From positions 18,096 to 82,095 of the forward strand of contig JBJXFF010000220.1 of assembly GCA_046153945.1 (NCBI GenBank): 64,000 nt of DNA. Direction: 5' to 3'. Below the pieces are notes generated by a model. That model was not told where the DNA came from, searched no databases, and saw nothing but the letters and a program-made list of their open reading frames with translations. The translations under genes were made by a program, and so were the position numbers. The DNA is from SXOA01 sp046153945 (lineage in GTDB: Bacteria; Planctomycetota; Planctomycetia; Pirellulales; Pirellulaceae). Positions 28,362 through 37,747 of this stretch are shown piece by piece. Position 1 is the first letter of the stretch; every line of letters begins with the position of its first letter.

Positions 28362-29764
28362 GCGGCTCCTCGCAGCTCGCGCGGGGCGATGGTTGATTCG
28401 CTCAGGCGGACTTCCACCGGCCGCATCAGGTTCAAATGCACGTCCCGCTGCGGATAGGCAATGACGATCCCCCGGTCGGCAAACAGTTCATCGATCTTGA
28501 ACCGCAGATCGCTCTCCACCTTCCCCCGGTCGGCCTGGCTCATTTTCAGCCAGAAGCTTAGTTCGAACTGCATCGCGTCGGCGGCGAAGTCGGTGAACGA
28601 GACGCCGGGGCCGGGTTCTTTCAGAATATCCTCGTGCTGCTCGGCCGCTTGCTTGAGTAGGCGGGCGACATCCCGCGCCGGAGAGCCGTACGCGACGCCG
28701 ACGACCACCTTGCTGCTGATCCTGTCGTCGGACAGGGTCCAGTTGACGACATTTCCTTGCAGGAATGTGCTGTTGGGAATGATCACTTCCAGGTTGGAGC
28801 CGGTGGTGATGCGGGTGCTGCGGGCTCCAATCTCGCTCACTTTGCCGCTGTGGTTGTCGATCTGAATGACGTCCCCCACCCGGATCGGCCGCTCGATGAG
28901 CAGAATCAAGCCACTGATGAAATTGTTCATCACGTTCTGGCTGCCAAAGCCGATGCCGATGGCGAGAGCACCGCCGAAGAACGTGAAGACCGTCATGGGG
29001 ACGCCGACAAGCTGCAGCGAAAAGACCGCGAACAGCCCGAACAACATATAGAACGACATCTTCTGCAGCGGAGCGGCTGTGGCCGGCGGCAGTCCGACGC
29101 GGCGCAAAACGGTGTCACCCAGCCAGGTGCTCAGGCGGCGGGCCAGCTTGTTGCCGAGCCAGAGGAGAAACAGGCCGCCAATAATGACTTGCAGCGAGAG
29201 GTCAAAGTCTTTGGTTTTCAGAAAGGGAAATCGCCAGACGTAGAGCACCTTTTGCAGAACCTGCTGAACCTCGCCAGGAACGAGACTCGTGACTCCTTCA
29301 GGTTCCTCTCCCTCTCCGCTACCGGTGGCCCCTTCGCCTTTGGCGGCGGTGCCGTCATCGAGTTTCGTGGTTTTGGTCGGATCTGCCGAAACGCCAGGCT
29401 GTGGCGTAACGGGCGATATTTTTCGTGTCGGTCTCCAGGCAACTTTCGGCACCCCAGGTTCCGGCAACTGCTCGGCAGCGGCGGGAATCGGCTCGCCGGC
29501 AAAGGGAACCGTGTCCAAAATACGAGGAGCCGGCCGATCCGCGGGAGTCGGCTCAGGCTCTATCGCGGGGGTTGGCTCCTGGAAGGGTGCCTCGATCGGA
29601 ACGACGTTTTCCGCCGGAATTACACGCGACGGAATCGTCGACCGAAAGCTGCGACCGGGAATCTGGCCCCAGGCGGACGACGGGACCAGGCCGAGGAGAA
29701 CTCCCAGCAGCCAACCTGCAATCGGAATGAGGCCAATTCGAGAAGAGTTCGTCCGTTTCATCAT
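28358..29764 (-). CDS. MscS-family mechanosensitive channel with signal peptide and Pro/Glu-rich linker
   Basis: Start at 29764 follows GAAAGG with 6 bases to ATGATG and opens a signal peptide (IPIAGWLLGVLLGLV). A disordered Pro/Glu/Thr region of about 150 residues follows, then membrane helices, the MscS pore helix region GVPMTVFTFFGGALAIGIGF and the cytoplasmic beta domain VGDVIQIDNHSGKVSEIGAR. The 468-residue protein should form a heptameric tension-gated channel, with the disordered part in the periplasm. The ATGA overlap with corA suggests joint osmotic and ion control. Confidence 0.9.
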   Translation of the reverse strand: MMKRTNSSRIGLIPIAGWLLGVLLGLVPSSAWGQIPGRSFRSTIPSRVIPAENVVPIEAPFQEPTPAIEPEPTPADRPAPRILDTVPFAGEPIPAAAEQLPEPGVPKVAWRPTRKISPVTPQPGVSADPTKTTKLDDGTAAKGEGATGSGEGEEPEGVTSLVPGEVQQVLQKVLYVWRFPFLKTKDFDLSLQVIIGGLFLLWLGNKLARRLSTWLGDTVLRRVGLPPATAAPLQKMSFYMLFGLFAVFSLQLVGVPMTVFTFFGGALAIGIGFGSQNVMNNFISGLILLIERPIRVGDVIQIDNHSGKVSEIGARSTRITTGSNLEVIIPNSTFLQGNVVNWTLSDDRISSKVVVGVAYGSPARDVARLLKQAAEQHEDILKEPGPGVSFTDFAADAMQFELSFWLKMSQADRGKVESDLRFKIDELFADRGIVIAYPQRDVHLNLMRPVEVRLSESTIAPRELRGAA

Positions 29765-29941
29765 GACAACCTTTCGCGGCATCCTGCCGCATGCCCAATC
29801 ACGGCCCGCGGAGTAGAAATAGTGTCCGCTGGCGGTGTAGAAATACAGGAGCAAGGCAAACAAGGTCAAGAGAAGTCCTTGCTAGCAAGCTTAGCCCGAG
29901 CGTCCACGCCGGGATGAATCACCGATTTTCAGCCAAAGCCC

Positions 29942-30688
29942 ATGTCCGATTACCGCTGGAACTTCTCCGAATTCGCCGTCGCCTATGATCAGGCGGCGGA
30001 GAAAATTCACCCCTATTACCTGGAGTTGCAGGACGCCATCCTGCAAAACCTCTCGCTTCCTGCGGACACGGAGGCTCTTCTCGTTGACATGGGTGGCGGC
30101 TCGGGACGGCTCATCGAGCGGGCGCTGGACAAGTGGCCGAAGGCTCGCGGCCTGGTCCTCGACCAATCCGAGCCGTTCCTCGCCCTGGCTGAACGCCGGC
30201 TCGCTCGCTTCGGCAGCCGGGCGAACTGTGTGCTGAGCCGACTTCAGGACGATTGGCGGGACCTGCTTTCCACATCACCAGCCGCCATCGTCAGCATGTC
30301 CGCCATCCATCATCTCGATCCGGCCGAAAAGCAGACCTTTTATCAGCGCTGCTTGGACATCCTCGGGCCGGGGGGCCAACTGCTTAATGGGGACGAAGTC
30401 CGTCCCGAGGAGGAGTCCCGCTATCTGCCGATTCTGCAGGAGTGGGTAGCCCTGTGGGAAGCCGGAATCGCCAGCGGCAGCATCCCCCCCGGCATTCACG
30501 CCGCTCTGCGCGGGTGGACCGACCGCAACGTCACCCGCTTCGGCCAGCCCAAACAAAGCGGGGACGACTGCCACGAAACAGCCGCCATGCAGGTTCAGTA
30601 CTTGCGGACCGCCGGTTTTGCGGAGGCGAACGTGCTTTGGCACAAGAAGCTCTGGGCACTTTTATCAGCGACAAAGCAGACGGCCTAA
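29942..30688 (+). CDS. class I SAM-dependent methyltransferase
   Basis: The 248 residues contain motif I (LLVDMGGGSGRLIERALDKW), then RGLVLDQSEPFLALAERRL, and IVSMSAIHHLDPAEKQTFYQ near motif III/IV. The first 35 residues (SEFAVAYDQAAEKIHPYYLE) match the start of small-molecule methyltransferases of the ubiquinone/menaquinone type. No substrate can be given. It is cytoplasmic and divergent from the MscS gene. Confidence 0.85.
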   Translation: MSDYRWNFSEFAVAYDQAAEKIHPYYLELQDAILQNLSLPADTEALLVDMGGGSGRLIERALDKWPKARGLVLDQSEPFLALAERRLARFGSRANCVLSRLQDDWRDLLSTSPAAIVSMSAIHHLDPAEKQTFYQRCLDILGPGGQLLNGDEVRPEEESRYLPILQEWVALWEAGIASGSIPPGIHAALRGWTDRNVTRFGQPKQSGDDCHETAAMQVQYLRTAGFAEANVLWHKKLWALLSATKQTA

Positions 30689-30747
30689 GATTACAATGAG
30701 CGCGGTGGATCACTGCGGTCGTCAACCATCTTGAGTTGGACTCTCCT

Positions 30748-31521
30748 ATGGAAATCAACCCCTACGAAGGAACTCTCCACGGCGGCCCGCCTCAGCCGGC
30801 CGAGCCGAAACCTTCGCAGTTCCGTTCGACACTGCTCGGATGGCTCGCAGTGATCGGCATTGTTGGGCTGCTAGTTGCCCTCCTCCTTCCCGCCATGAGA
30901 CGCGGAGCAGGGCCGGCTGCGCATCGAATGCAGTGTGCTAATAACCTCAAGCAAATCGGTCTTGCCTTACAAAGTTATGCCGACAAATACGGCGCTCTCC
31001 CCCCTGCTCACACGGTTGATGCGGAAGGCAAACCGCTCCATAGCTGGCGGACATTGATTTTGCCCTTTATGGAACAAGAGCCTCTGTTCCAAAAAATCGA
31101 TCTCTCTAAACCCTGGGACGATCCGGCAAACGAGTTGGCATTCCACGTCGCGACCCCCGGATATGTGTGCCCTTCAGCCAACTGTCCTGATACGCATACC
31201 GTCTATATTGCCGTTGCCGTTCCCGGCGGCTGCTTCAAACCGACGGACTCGCGGAAGCTCTCGGAGATCACCGATGGCCAGGCCTCGACGCTGATGGTTA
31301 TGGAAGTGGATGTTTCGCAGGCCGTTCACTGGATGGCACCGACGGACTCCATCAACTTCGATTTGCTGAAGCCCAAGAGCGGCGCCAAGCTACAGCATCG
31401 CAACGGATATCAAGCCGTCTTCGTAGATGGCAGCGTTCACTTTTTGAGTATCGATCTCCAGCCGGAGACGCTCCGAGCGCTCATCACGATTGACGGCAAG
31501 GACGTTGTCGGCGAATACTAA
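30748..31521 (+). CDS. DUF1559-family protein
   Basis: Start at 30748 (MEINPYEGTLHGG). A membrane helix near 30-52 (LGWLAVIGIVGLLVALLLPA) is followed by the DUF1559 signature RMQCANNLKQIGLALQSYAD, then SWRTLILPFMEQEPLFQKID and, at the end, GYQAVFVDGSVHFLSID. The family is planctomycete-specific and resembles type IV pilins, but this member lacks the FTLIE prepilin cleavage site and has an extra cytoplasmic tail. It probably stays in the membrane. The last 4 bases overlap the convergent DUF2306 gene. Confidence 0.88.
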   Translation: MEINPYEGTLHGGPPQPAEPKPSQFRSTLLGWLAVIGIVGLLVALLLPAMRRGAGPAAHRMQCANNLKQIGLALQSYADKYGALPPAHTVDAEGKPLHSWRTLILPFMEQEPLFQKIDLSKPWDDPANELAFHVATPGYVCPSANCPDTHTVYIAVAVPGGCFKPTDSRKLSEITDGQASTLMVMEVDVSQAVHWMAPTDSINFDLLKPKSGAKLQHRNGYQAVFVDGSVHFLSIDLQPETLRALITIDGKDVVGEY

Positions 31522-32189
31522 CCCACCTTGGAAACGGACACGCTCGAGACGCGAAGTCGCTCCCCCACGATTAGACACGATTCAAATACGAAGACGGGAA
31601 GAAGCCAGCTAATCCAACACGAAACAGGATAGAGCCTGTCGGCATCGAACTGCAGCGTGGTCGCCAGCCCCCCAATCATCCGAATCACCACTGCCGAGCA
31701 GAGCAGGATGAAGGTCCTGAGCATCCAGCGGCGATGGACAGCAAATCTCCGCTGTACCGCCGCCCTCCATCCCAAAGTAATGCACACCGCCGTGGCAATC
31801 GCCAAGAGCGCCAGTCCCGCCCCGGCAATTACCCCGGTATCTGCGTACCGCGCCATGTAGAGTCCGCTCGGGGTCACAACCAGCAAGACGCAGGCGACTT
31901 GGACGCGTCCCAGCCTTCGATGCCAGGTCGGAGCGACTCTTCGAAACCAGTCGCTAATGAGAATCGTGCCGAGTATCAGCGAAACAGGTCCCGAGATCAC
32001 ATGGGCGAAGAAAGCCCAATGATAACCGCCCCAAAAATATGCTTCCCTTCCGCGCAAAAAATCCGCGTGAAAATTGGGGGGAAAGTAATGGCGATAATCG
32101 AGGAATACCCCGAGCGCAACCTTCACGATCAAAATCGCTGCCAGTGCTGACAACACGCGCGACAACGCAGAGGGAACGAGTTTCTGCAT
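31518..32189 (-). CDS. DUF2306 membrane protein
   Basis: The 223 residues form six or so hydrophobic segments with conserved polar residues of DUF2306: HVISGPVSLILGTILIS, WHRRLGRVQVACVLLVVTPSG, FAVHRRWMLRTFILLCSAVVIRM. The repeated His in HRRLGR and HRRWML is typical and may bind haem or metal. Function unknown. Codon use matches its neighbours. Confidence 0.82.
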   Translation of the reverse strand: MQKLVPSALSRVLSALAAILIVKVALGVFLDYRHYFPPNFHADFLRGREAYFWGGYHWAFFAHVISGPVSLILGTILISDWFRRVAPTWHRRLGRVQVACVLLVVTPSGLYMARYADTGVIAGAGLALLAIATAVCITLGWRAAVQRRFAVHRRWMLRTFILLCSAVVIRMIGGLATTLQFDADRLYPVSCWISWLLPVFVFESCLIVGERLRVSSVSVSKVG

Positions 32190-32256
32190 GCAACCCAGGA
32201 TACCATGCGGCTAAACTGGGTTCATTGCTTTGCGCGTCTATCACATCGACAGAGTT

Positions 32257-33660
32257 TTACCCGAACAGTTCCATCACCGGCTTGCCCGTGGTGAGGGGGC
32301 GCAAGATGCCGCTGTTGTTTTGCGGCTCGTTGATGGGGACGTCGAGGGCGTGATAGATGGTGGCAGCCAGTTCCTCGGGGCGGATCGGATTGCTCTCGAT
32401 CGTGGAGGCTGTCTTGTCGCTCTTGCCATAGACTGCTCCGCCACGGATGCCGCAGCCGGCGAGGATGGCGGAGAAGACCTGCGGCCAGTGCTGGCGGCCG
32501 GGGGGGATCTGGTCCAGGACCTTGGGGGTGCGGCCGAATTCTCCCATGCAGACGACGAGCGTGTTTTTAAGCATCCCTCGCTCCTTCAGGTCCGAGAGGA
32601 GGGCGGAAAGGGCCTGATCCAGCCGTGGCAGGCAGAAGTTCATGCCGTAGGAGCCGTCGCCGAAGGCGTTCCCCATCCCCATGTTGCCGCCGTGCATGTC
32701 CCAACTGCTGCTGGGGGGACCGGCCGTATCGTGCGGAGCCTGCCCTGCCCAGCCGTTGACGGTGACATACCGCACGCCGGCCTCGACCATGCGGCGGGCG
32801 AGCAGCAGATTCTGTCCCAGTGGATGCATTCCATACCGCTCGCGGACCTTGACCGGCTCGCGGCTCATGTCGAAGGCCTGGCGACCTTCCGGCCGGGTCA
32901 TCGCCTCGTAAGCCTTCGCCCGCAGATTGGTCCAGTCTTTGCCATTGGCCACCTTGTCGAGCTTGCCGGACTCGAGGTTGGCCAGCAGATATTTGCGGCG
33001 ATCGCTGTCCTCCTTGTTGCCAAAGTCGTAAACCTCCGGGGCCGTAAAGGAGTCCATCGCCGGATGGTTATTAGCCGCACCAATAAACACCGGAGCATAA
33101 GCCGACCCGAGGTAACCGCCGATGCCGATGTTCGGCGCGCAAAAGACGGGATCCCCGACGCACTTCATCAGCCAGGCGTTGGAAACAAGATTGCGTTTGC
33201 TCGGCTTGTGTTTGGAGACGAACGAGCCGAGATACGGCTGTTCGTCGGGCTGCCCCTGCTGGACCCGCTTGACCGATTGGCCACTGAGCAGATTGTGCAT
33301 CGCGTCGAAGTGATTGTTGATGCCGCCCGGATGCGTCATCGAGTTGATGAGCGTGAAGTGGTCCGTGACCTTCGCGAGCTCGGTGTGCATCTCGTTGATC
33401 CGCATCCCAGGCACCTTGGTGGAGATGGGCTGGTACGGACCGCGGTACGACGACGGGGCGTCGGGTTTCATGTCCCACGTGTCGATATGGCTCGGCCCGC
33501 CGCAGAGAAGCACGAAAATGCACGACTTTTCAGAAGCCACTGCGTTGCCGCTGGCGTCCTCCTTGTCCTTGCCCATCACGATTCCCGGCATGCCTAAGGC
33601 AAGTGCCCCCATGCCCGCCGTGATGAGTGCCTGCCGCCTGTTCATTTCATAGGTGTTCAT
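32257..33660 (-). CDS. DUF1501 (sulfatase-like) exported protein
   Basis: The 467-residue product begins MNTYEMNRRQALITAGMGAL, a twin-arginine-type signal (NRRQAL). The core has FVLLCGGPSHIDTWDMKPDA, PGGINNHFDAMHNLLSG, and VVCMGEFGRTPKVLDQIP, then PPGRQHWPQVFSAILAGCGI. It is a paralogue of the protein at 10674-12101 and belongs to the group lacking a sulfatase-type formylglycine signature. It stands alone, 60 bases away from the DUF2306 gene start on the same strand. Confidence 0.9.
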   Translation of the reverse strand: MNTYEMNRRQALITAGMGALALGMPGIVMGKDKEDASGNAVASEKSCIFVLLCGGPSHIDTWDMKPDAPSSYRGPYQPISTKVPGMRINEMHTELAKVTDHFTLINSMTHPGGINNHFDAMHNLLSGQSVKRVQQGQPDEQPYLGSFVSKHKPSKRNLVSNAWLMKCVGDPVFCAPNIGIGGYLGSAYAPVFIGAANNHPAMDSFTAPEVYDFGNKEDSDRRKYLLANLESGKLDKVANGKDWTNLRAKAYEAMTRPEGRQAFDMSREPVKVRERYGMHPLGQNLLLARRMVEAGVRYVTVNGWAGQAPHDTAGPPSSSWDMHGGNMGMGNAFGDGSYGMNFCLPRLDQALSALLSDLKERGMLKNTLVVCMGEFGRTPKVLDQIPPGRQHWPQVFSAILAGCGIRGGAVYGKSDKTASTIESNPIRPEELAATIYHALDVPINEPQNNSGILRPLTTGKPVMELFG

Positions 33661-33813
33661 GAAGATTCCTCAGCATGTCCGCATGTTTTGACCTCCTTAG
33701 TATGTCGGCAGGCGGGCTAAAAAGCAACCTGGACTTTACTGGGGCCGCGATGGATTTGGTTGATCCCGCCTGCCAGCTTGAACGTGGAATCGACAACCTG
33801 ATAGTCTGTCAGC

Positions 33814-34662
33814 ATGACTGAAGAAGCTGTCCCCGAGAAAACGCAGGCCGCTATCGGCTCCGCACCGCCCAGTGACGAAGCGCCGCCTGTGAGCGGGATG
33901 GAAATCAACCTGGGGGATTTTACGCGGACGCAGGGGCTGCTGAAATCGCTGCGGCTCATGCTGAACAACCAAATCGTGGTTCAGGTGGAAGAGGTCGCGA
34001 GCGGGGTCGGCGAGGCGGGGAGGAAATTCAAGATGGGAGACGTGGATCAGTCCCATCAGGATGTGGCCAGGTTGTATTCGGCCTTTGGCCAGAGGGTAAA
34101 CCAGTGGGAAAGTCAGGCTCGTGGTTTGATCCAGCAAATGAAAACGGAGGCTGCGAAAAATCCGAAATCCATTTCGATCGACAAAATGAACCGGATGAAA
34201 TCCGAGCAGACAGCGGTTCGGACTCGCATTCGGACCACGGAGGTTCAATTCCGCCGGCTGCATCAAGGACTGGAACAGGCCTTCACGAATATCCAAAAAC
34301 GGTCGGCCGGGGCGGCGTCAGAAACGGAGGGAGCGTTGCCCTCGGGATTTCTGGTCCCCTTTAAGGCCGCCATGCCCGCGGAGCGGCTGGCGATTGTGCA
34401 GGAACACTTTGCTACCGACACCGTCCTAAAGGTCAACGTCAGCAGAGGCGCGAATGCAGGCTACGAGATCAAATTCGACCCCCTGCCACCGCTCCACCAC
34501 CTGTTTTTCTTAACCAAGACAACTCAAGTCATTCGCCTGGAACAACTCGGCAACGTAGTCCTGTTTCAAGATTTGGAATCCGGAGAGAAGACCGAGATGA
34601 AGCTGGTCGAATTTGTGAAGCAGGTGCAAAGCGGCGTCTGGCTGCTCAAACCCCGTGAGTAA
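33814..34662 (+). CDS. conserved-looking cytoplasmic protein with coiled coil, unrecognised
   Basis: The 282-residue protein has a Pro/Ala N-terminal tail, a segment MEINLGDFTRTQGLLKSLRL near 30-48, a central helical region rich in Gln/Arg/Lys (about 95-160, including RGLIQQMKTEAAKN and VRTRIRTTEVQFRRLHQGLE), and a C-terminal alternating-strand region (FLTKTTQVIRLEQLGNVVLF). There is no signal peptide. I do not recognise a family. No partner gene is adjacent on the same strand. Confidence 0.55.
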   Translation: MTEEAVPEKTQAAIGSAPPSDEAPPVSGMEINLGDFTRTQGLLKSLRLMLNNQIVVQVEEVASGVGEAGRKFKMGDVDQSHQDVARLYSAFGQRVNQWESQARGLIQQMKTEAAKNPKSISIDKMNRMKSEQTAVRTRIRTTEVQFRRLHQGLEQAFTNIQKRSAGAASETEGALPSGFLVPFKAAMPAERLAIVQEHFATDTVLKVNVSRGANAGYEIKFDPLPPLHHLFFLTKTTQVIRLEQLGNVVLFQDLESGEKTEMKLVEFVKQVQSGVWLLKPRE

Positions 34663-34707
34663 AGCCGACTCGAATTGTGACACGAACTTCTCTGCGAAGT
34701 GATCTCA

Positions 34708-36192
34708 CTACCGTCCCAATTCCTTCAGCCATGCCGCTGCTTCTTTGTACTGCGGGTCGAGGTTGACGAGTTCGGTGAGGTAGCGCTTGGCGAGTTGCTG
34801 CATTTTGATGCGGCGGGCGAGGCCGCCGGCGCGGTACAGAGATTGTTTGCGGGCTTCCAGTTGCTCGGGAAACGTGGCGGATTCCGCGGCCAAACGGTAA
34901 TGCTTCAGCGCCTCGGGGAATTCACGCAGATCCTCGTAGGTCCGCCCCATTTCCAGCGCTGCGAGCGGCTTTTGCTGGGGGTCGTGCAGGGCTTCGGCGA
35001 AAGTTTGCAGGGCCTCGCGGATTTTTCCCGCCTGGCGGAATCGGAGACCAAGCTGGTAGCGGATCGCCGCGTTTTTGGGCTCACGCTTAGAGCGGCTGAC
35101 GAAGACCTCCGTTTCAAACTTGTCCCGATCGCGGCAGAGAGTTTCCAAGTGGGTCTTGGCTTCTTCGTCCGCGTCCTTCGCCGCCAGTTGCTGGGCCAGC
35201 GTGATCTTGCGGCTCATGCGGAGCATCACTACGTCTTCCCACAACTGGCGGATACGACCGTCGTCCGTCACCACCTTCCCCTTCGCCAATAGCCGTTCGG
35301 CATCGTAGTCCCGGCCGAGTTCCAAGTACAAGGGAACCAACTCGGCGTAGAAGTCGGGATTCGAAGGATAATCCCGAATGGCCGACTCGAGTTTTTGCAC
35401 GGCGGTGAGTTCGAAATCGGCGGGCTGGTTTTTGTTCTTAGCGGCGGCCACGACGATGGGAATGGCCTGCTCCGTGGAAGGGGTGGAGAGATCGATCTCA
35501 CCGGTGTCGCGGTCGGGAGTTTGAGGCTTTGCGGGAGAAGAAGCAGAAGGTGAAGTTGTTGGTTGCGTTTCCGGTTTGCTCCACGGCTGCGGCTTCTCTT
35601 CGATGACTTCTACTTCCGCTTGCATTGGTGGCCGAGCCTTCTCTCCTTTCAGTCGGCTCTTTTCGATGGAGAGACTGGCGACCATGCGGGCCGCCTCAGA
35701 ATCACCTGGTGCCAGTTCAGCCACGCGCTGCCAGGTGGTGATCGCTTCATCGAACTTTTTCATCCGGGCCAGTGAGCGTCCGCAGTGCCGGTTGATATCC
35801 ATGTCGCTGGGTCCGGCTTCGAAGGCCATTTGCAGGTAGCGAAGTTCGGCGTCTTCATACCCCAGTTCCTCGCAAGCCCGCAGCAGAGCCAGCAGCGTCG
35901 GCTTGTGCCAGGGATTGAACCCCAGTGACTGCGGCCCGAGACGGAGAACCTCTTTCCAGTCTTGGTGTTCGAGGGCATCCAACATGGCCGAGCGGAGCGC
36001 TTCATCGGGCTCCGAGGGAGTGCCATTCAAACGCATCTTGCGGACGAGGTTGAGCAGCAAGCCGTCGACGAAGTCGTAGTTGGCCGGATCGGCAATTACA
36101 CACTCCGTAAACAAGCGATGCGCGCGATCATAGTCAGCCTGCCTGGCAAGACTCATTCCTTCAGCGAAGCGGTCGGCAATGGCGGTGGTCAT
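34708..36192 (-). CDS. tetratricopeptide-repeat protein
   Basis: The 494 residues contain TPR units such as EGMSLARQADYDRAHRLFTE, ARMKKFDEAITTWQRVAELA and LREFPEALKHYRLAAESATF. An acidic/Pro linker (about 180-230) splits the protein into two TPR arrays. No signal peptide or membrane helix. It is expected to be a cytoplasmic protein-interaction scaffold; the partner is unknown. It starts about 155 bases from the divergent ceramidase-like gene. Confidence 0.83.
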   Translation of the reverse strand: MTTAIADRFAEGMSLARQADYDRAHRLFTECVIADPANYDFVDGLLLNLVRKMRLNGTPSEPDEALRSAMLDALEHQDWKEVLRLGPQSLGFNPWHKPTLLALLRACEELGYEDAELRYLQMAFEAGPSDMDINRHCGRSLARMKKFDEAITTWQRVAELAPGDSEAARMVASLSIEKSRLKGEKARPPMQAEVEVIEEKPQPWSKPETQPTTSPSASSPAKPQTPDRDTGEIDLSTPSTEQAIPIVVAAAKNKNQPADFELTAVQKLESAIRDYPSNPDFYAELVPLYLELGRDYDAERLLAKGKVVTDDGRIRQLWEDVVMLRMSRKITLAQQLAAKDADEEAKTHLETLCRDRDKFETEVFVSRSKREPKNAAIRYQLGLRFRQAGKIREALQTFAEALHDPQQKPLAALEMGRTYEDLREFPEALKHYRLAAESATFPEQLEARKQSLYRAGGLARRIKMQQLAKRYLTELVNLDPQYKEAAAWLKELGR

Positions 36193-36348
36193 GGATTGGG
36201 TCGTAGATGCCCGCTTGGGTGTTCCCCCGATTGTACCGTCTCTGCCCCCCGAAAATGAGAGGGCGAATTGGCCGGCCGCTAGCCACTTTGAGAATTAGGG
36301 CTGCTATATTGCTGGCCTCTCCTTTTTACGCATATTCGACCGGAGCCA

Positions 36349-37725
36349 ATGATGACGAACCTTTCCAAACTATTAATTGTAGCCGCTGCGATTTATCTGG
36401 CCTTGCTTACCTCGCCACTGTCGCTTCTGGCCGCGGATTCCTGGAAGGCAGGGGCCGCGAAGACGGTGATTACCCCCAAGGAGCCGATGTGGATGGCGGG
36501 GTATGCTTCGCGGGACCATGTGGCGGAGGGGAAGTCGATCGACCTGATGGGGAAGGCCCTGGTGCTGGAAGACCCGGCAGGGAAGCGGGCCGTCTTGATT
36601 ACGCTCGACTTAATCGGCGTCGACCGGCCGCTGTCGCAGTCGATCTGCTCGCAGCTTGAGAAGAAGCATGGTTTGTCGCGAGATCAGGTAGCGATCAACT
36701 GCTCGCATACGCACAGCGGACCGGTGGTGGCTCGCAATCTTCAGCCGATCCATTATTTGCTCATTACGCCGGAGCAGAAAAAGCAGGTGGATGACTATTC
36801 GCACTTTCTCGAAGAGAAAGTGATTGAGACCGTAGATCAGGCAATTAAGAATCTCGCTCCAGCAAACATCACTTGGGGGAGCGGCAAGGCGACCTATGCC
36901 GTAAACCGGCGGACGAACGTGGAGGCGAAGGTCCCCGAGCTGCGGGCGGCAGGACAGTTGAAGGGGCCGGTGGACCACGATGTGCCAGTGCTGGCGGTGC
37001 GGACGCCGGAAGGGAAACTCGTGGCGATAACGTTTGGCTATGCTTGCCATGCCACGGTGCTATCGCTATTCGATTGGTCGGGGGATCATCCCGGCTTCGC
37101 GCAGATCGAGCTGGAGAAGACCTATCCCGATTGCATCGCCCTCTTCTGGGCCGGCTGTGGCGCGGATCAGAATCCGCTGCCGCGGCGGACGGTGGATTTG
37201 GCGAAGAAATATGGCCGCCAACTGGCGGAGAGCGTGGCCGCGGTGGTGGACGCTCCGATGCGGCCGATTGAGGGCGCGCTCAAAACTTCCTACCAGGAAA
37301 TTCCCCTGGCTCTCGACAAGCTGCCGACAAAGGAGCAAATCGAGCAGGACACGCAGTCGAAGGACCGATATGTCGCGTCGCGGGCGAAATACTTGTTGTC
37401 GCAGATCAATGAAGGCAAGCCACTGTCGCCGACGTATCCCTATCCCGTAAGCTTTTGGAAGGTGGGGCCGGAGGTGCAGTGGGTCTTTCTCGGCGGGGAA
37501 GTCGTGATCGATTTCCCCGTCCGGCTGAAGAGCGAATTCACCGGAACGCGTACTTGGGTCGCCGGATATAGCAACGACGTGATGGCGTACATCCCTTCCC
37601 GCCGGGTGCTGATGGAAGGTGGGTATGAGGGGGGCGGCGCGATGGTCTACTACGGACTGCCGACGGTGTGGGGGCCAGAGGTGGAGGAACAGATCGTGAA
37701 GGAAGTCCACCGGCAGGCGAAGTAA
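36349..37725 (+). CDS. exported neutral/alkaline ceramidase-family hydrolase
   Basis: A signal peptide (1-28, LIVAAAIYLALLTSPLSLLA) opens a 458-residue protein. Motifs are AGAAKTVITPKEPMWMAGYA, the zinc-binding region INCSHTHSGPVVARN, and FGYACHATVLSLFDWSGDHPG. The late WAGCGADQNPLP matches the G-x-G-x-D-x-N block of the family. Sphingolipid-type amide cleavage is the family activity; exported planctomycete forms may act on other N-acyl compounds. It is a distant paralogue of the signal-less protein at 19521-20978. Confidence 0.86.
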   Translation: MMTNLSKLLIVAAAIYLALLTSPLSLLAADSWKAGAAKTVITPKEPMWMAGYASRDHVAEGKSIDLMGKALVLEDPAGKRAVLITLDLIGVDRPLSQSICSQLEKKHGLSRDQVAINCSHTHSGPVVARNLQPIHYLLITPEQKKQVDDYSHFLEEKVIETVDQAIKNLAPANITWGSGKATYAVNRRTNVEAKVPELRAAGQLKGPVDHDVPVLAVRTPEGKLVAITFGYACHATVLSLFDWSGDHPGFAQIELEKTYPDCIALFWAGCGADQNPLPRRTVDLAKKYGRQLAESVAAVVDAPMRPIEGALKTSYQEIPLALDKLPTKEQIEQDTQSKDRYVASRAKYLLSQINEGKPLSPTYPYPVSFWKVGPEVQWVFLGGEVVIDFPVRLKSEFTGTRTWVAGYSNDVMAYIPSRRVLMEGGYEGGGAMVYYGLPTVWGPEVEEQIVKEVHRQAK

Positions 37726-37747
37726 GCTGGTCCGTTGAAGAGGCGCG

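Noticed and set aside
32230..33597. 455-codon frame on the plus strand opposite DUF1501
   Set aside because: The minus strand carries the DUF1501 motifs and Tat signal; the plus frame has none.
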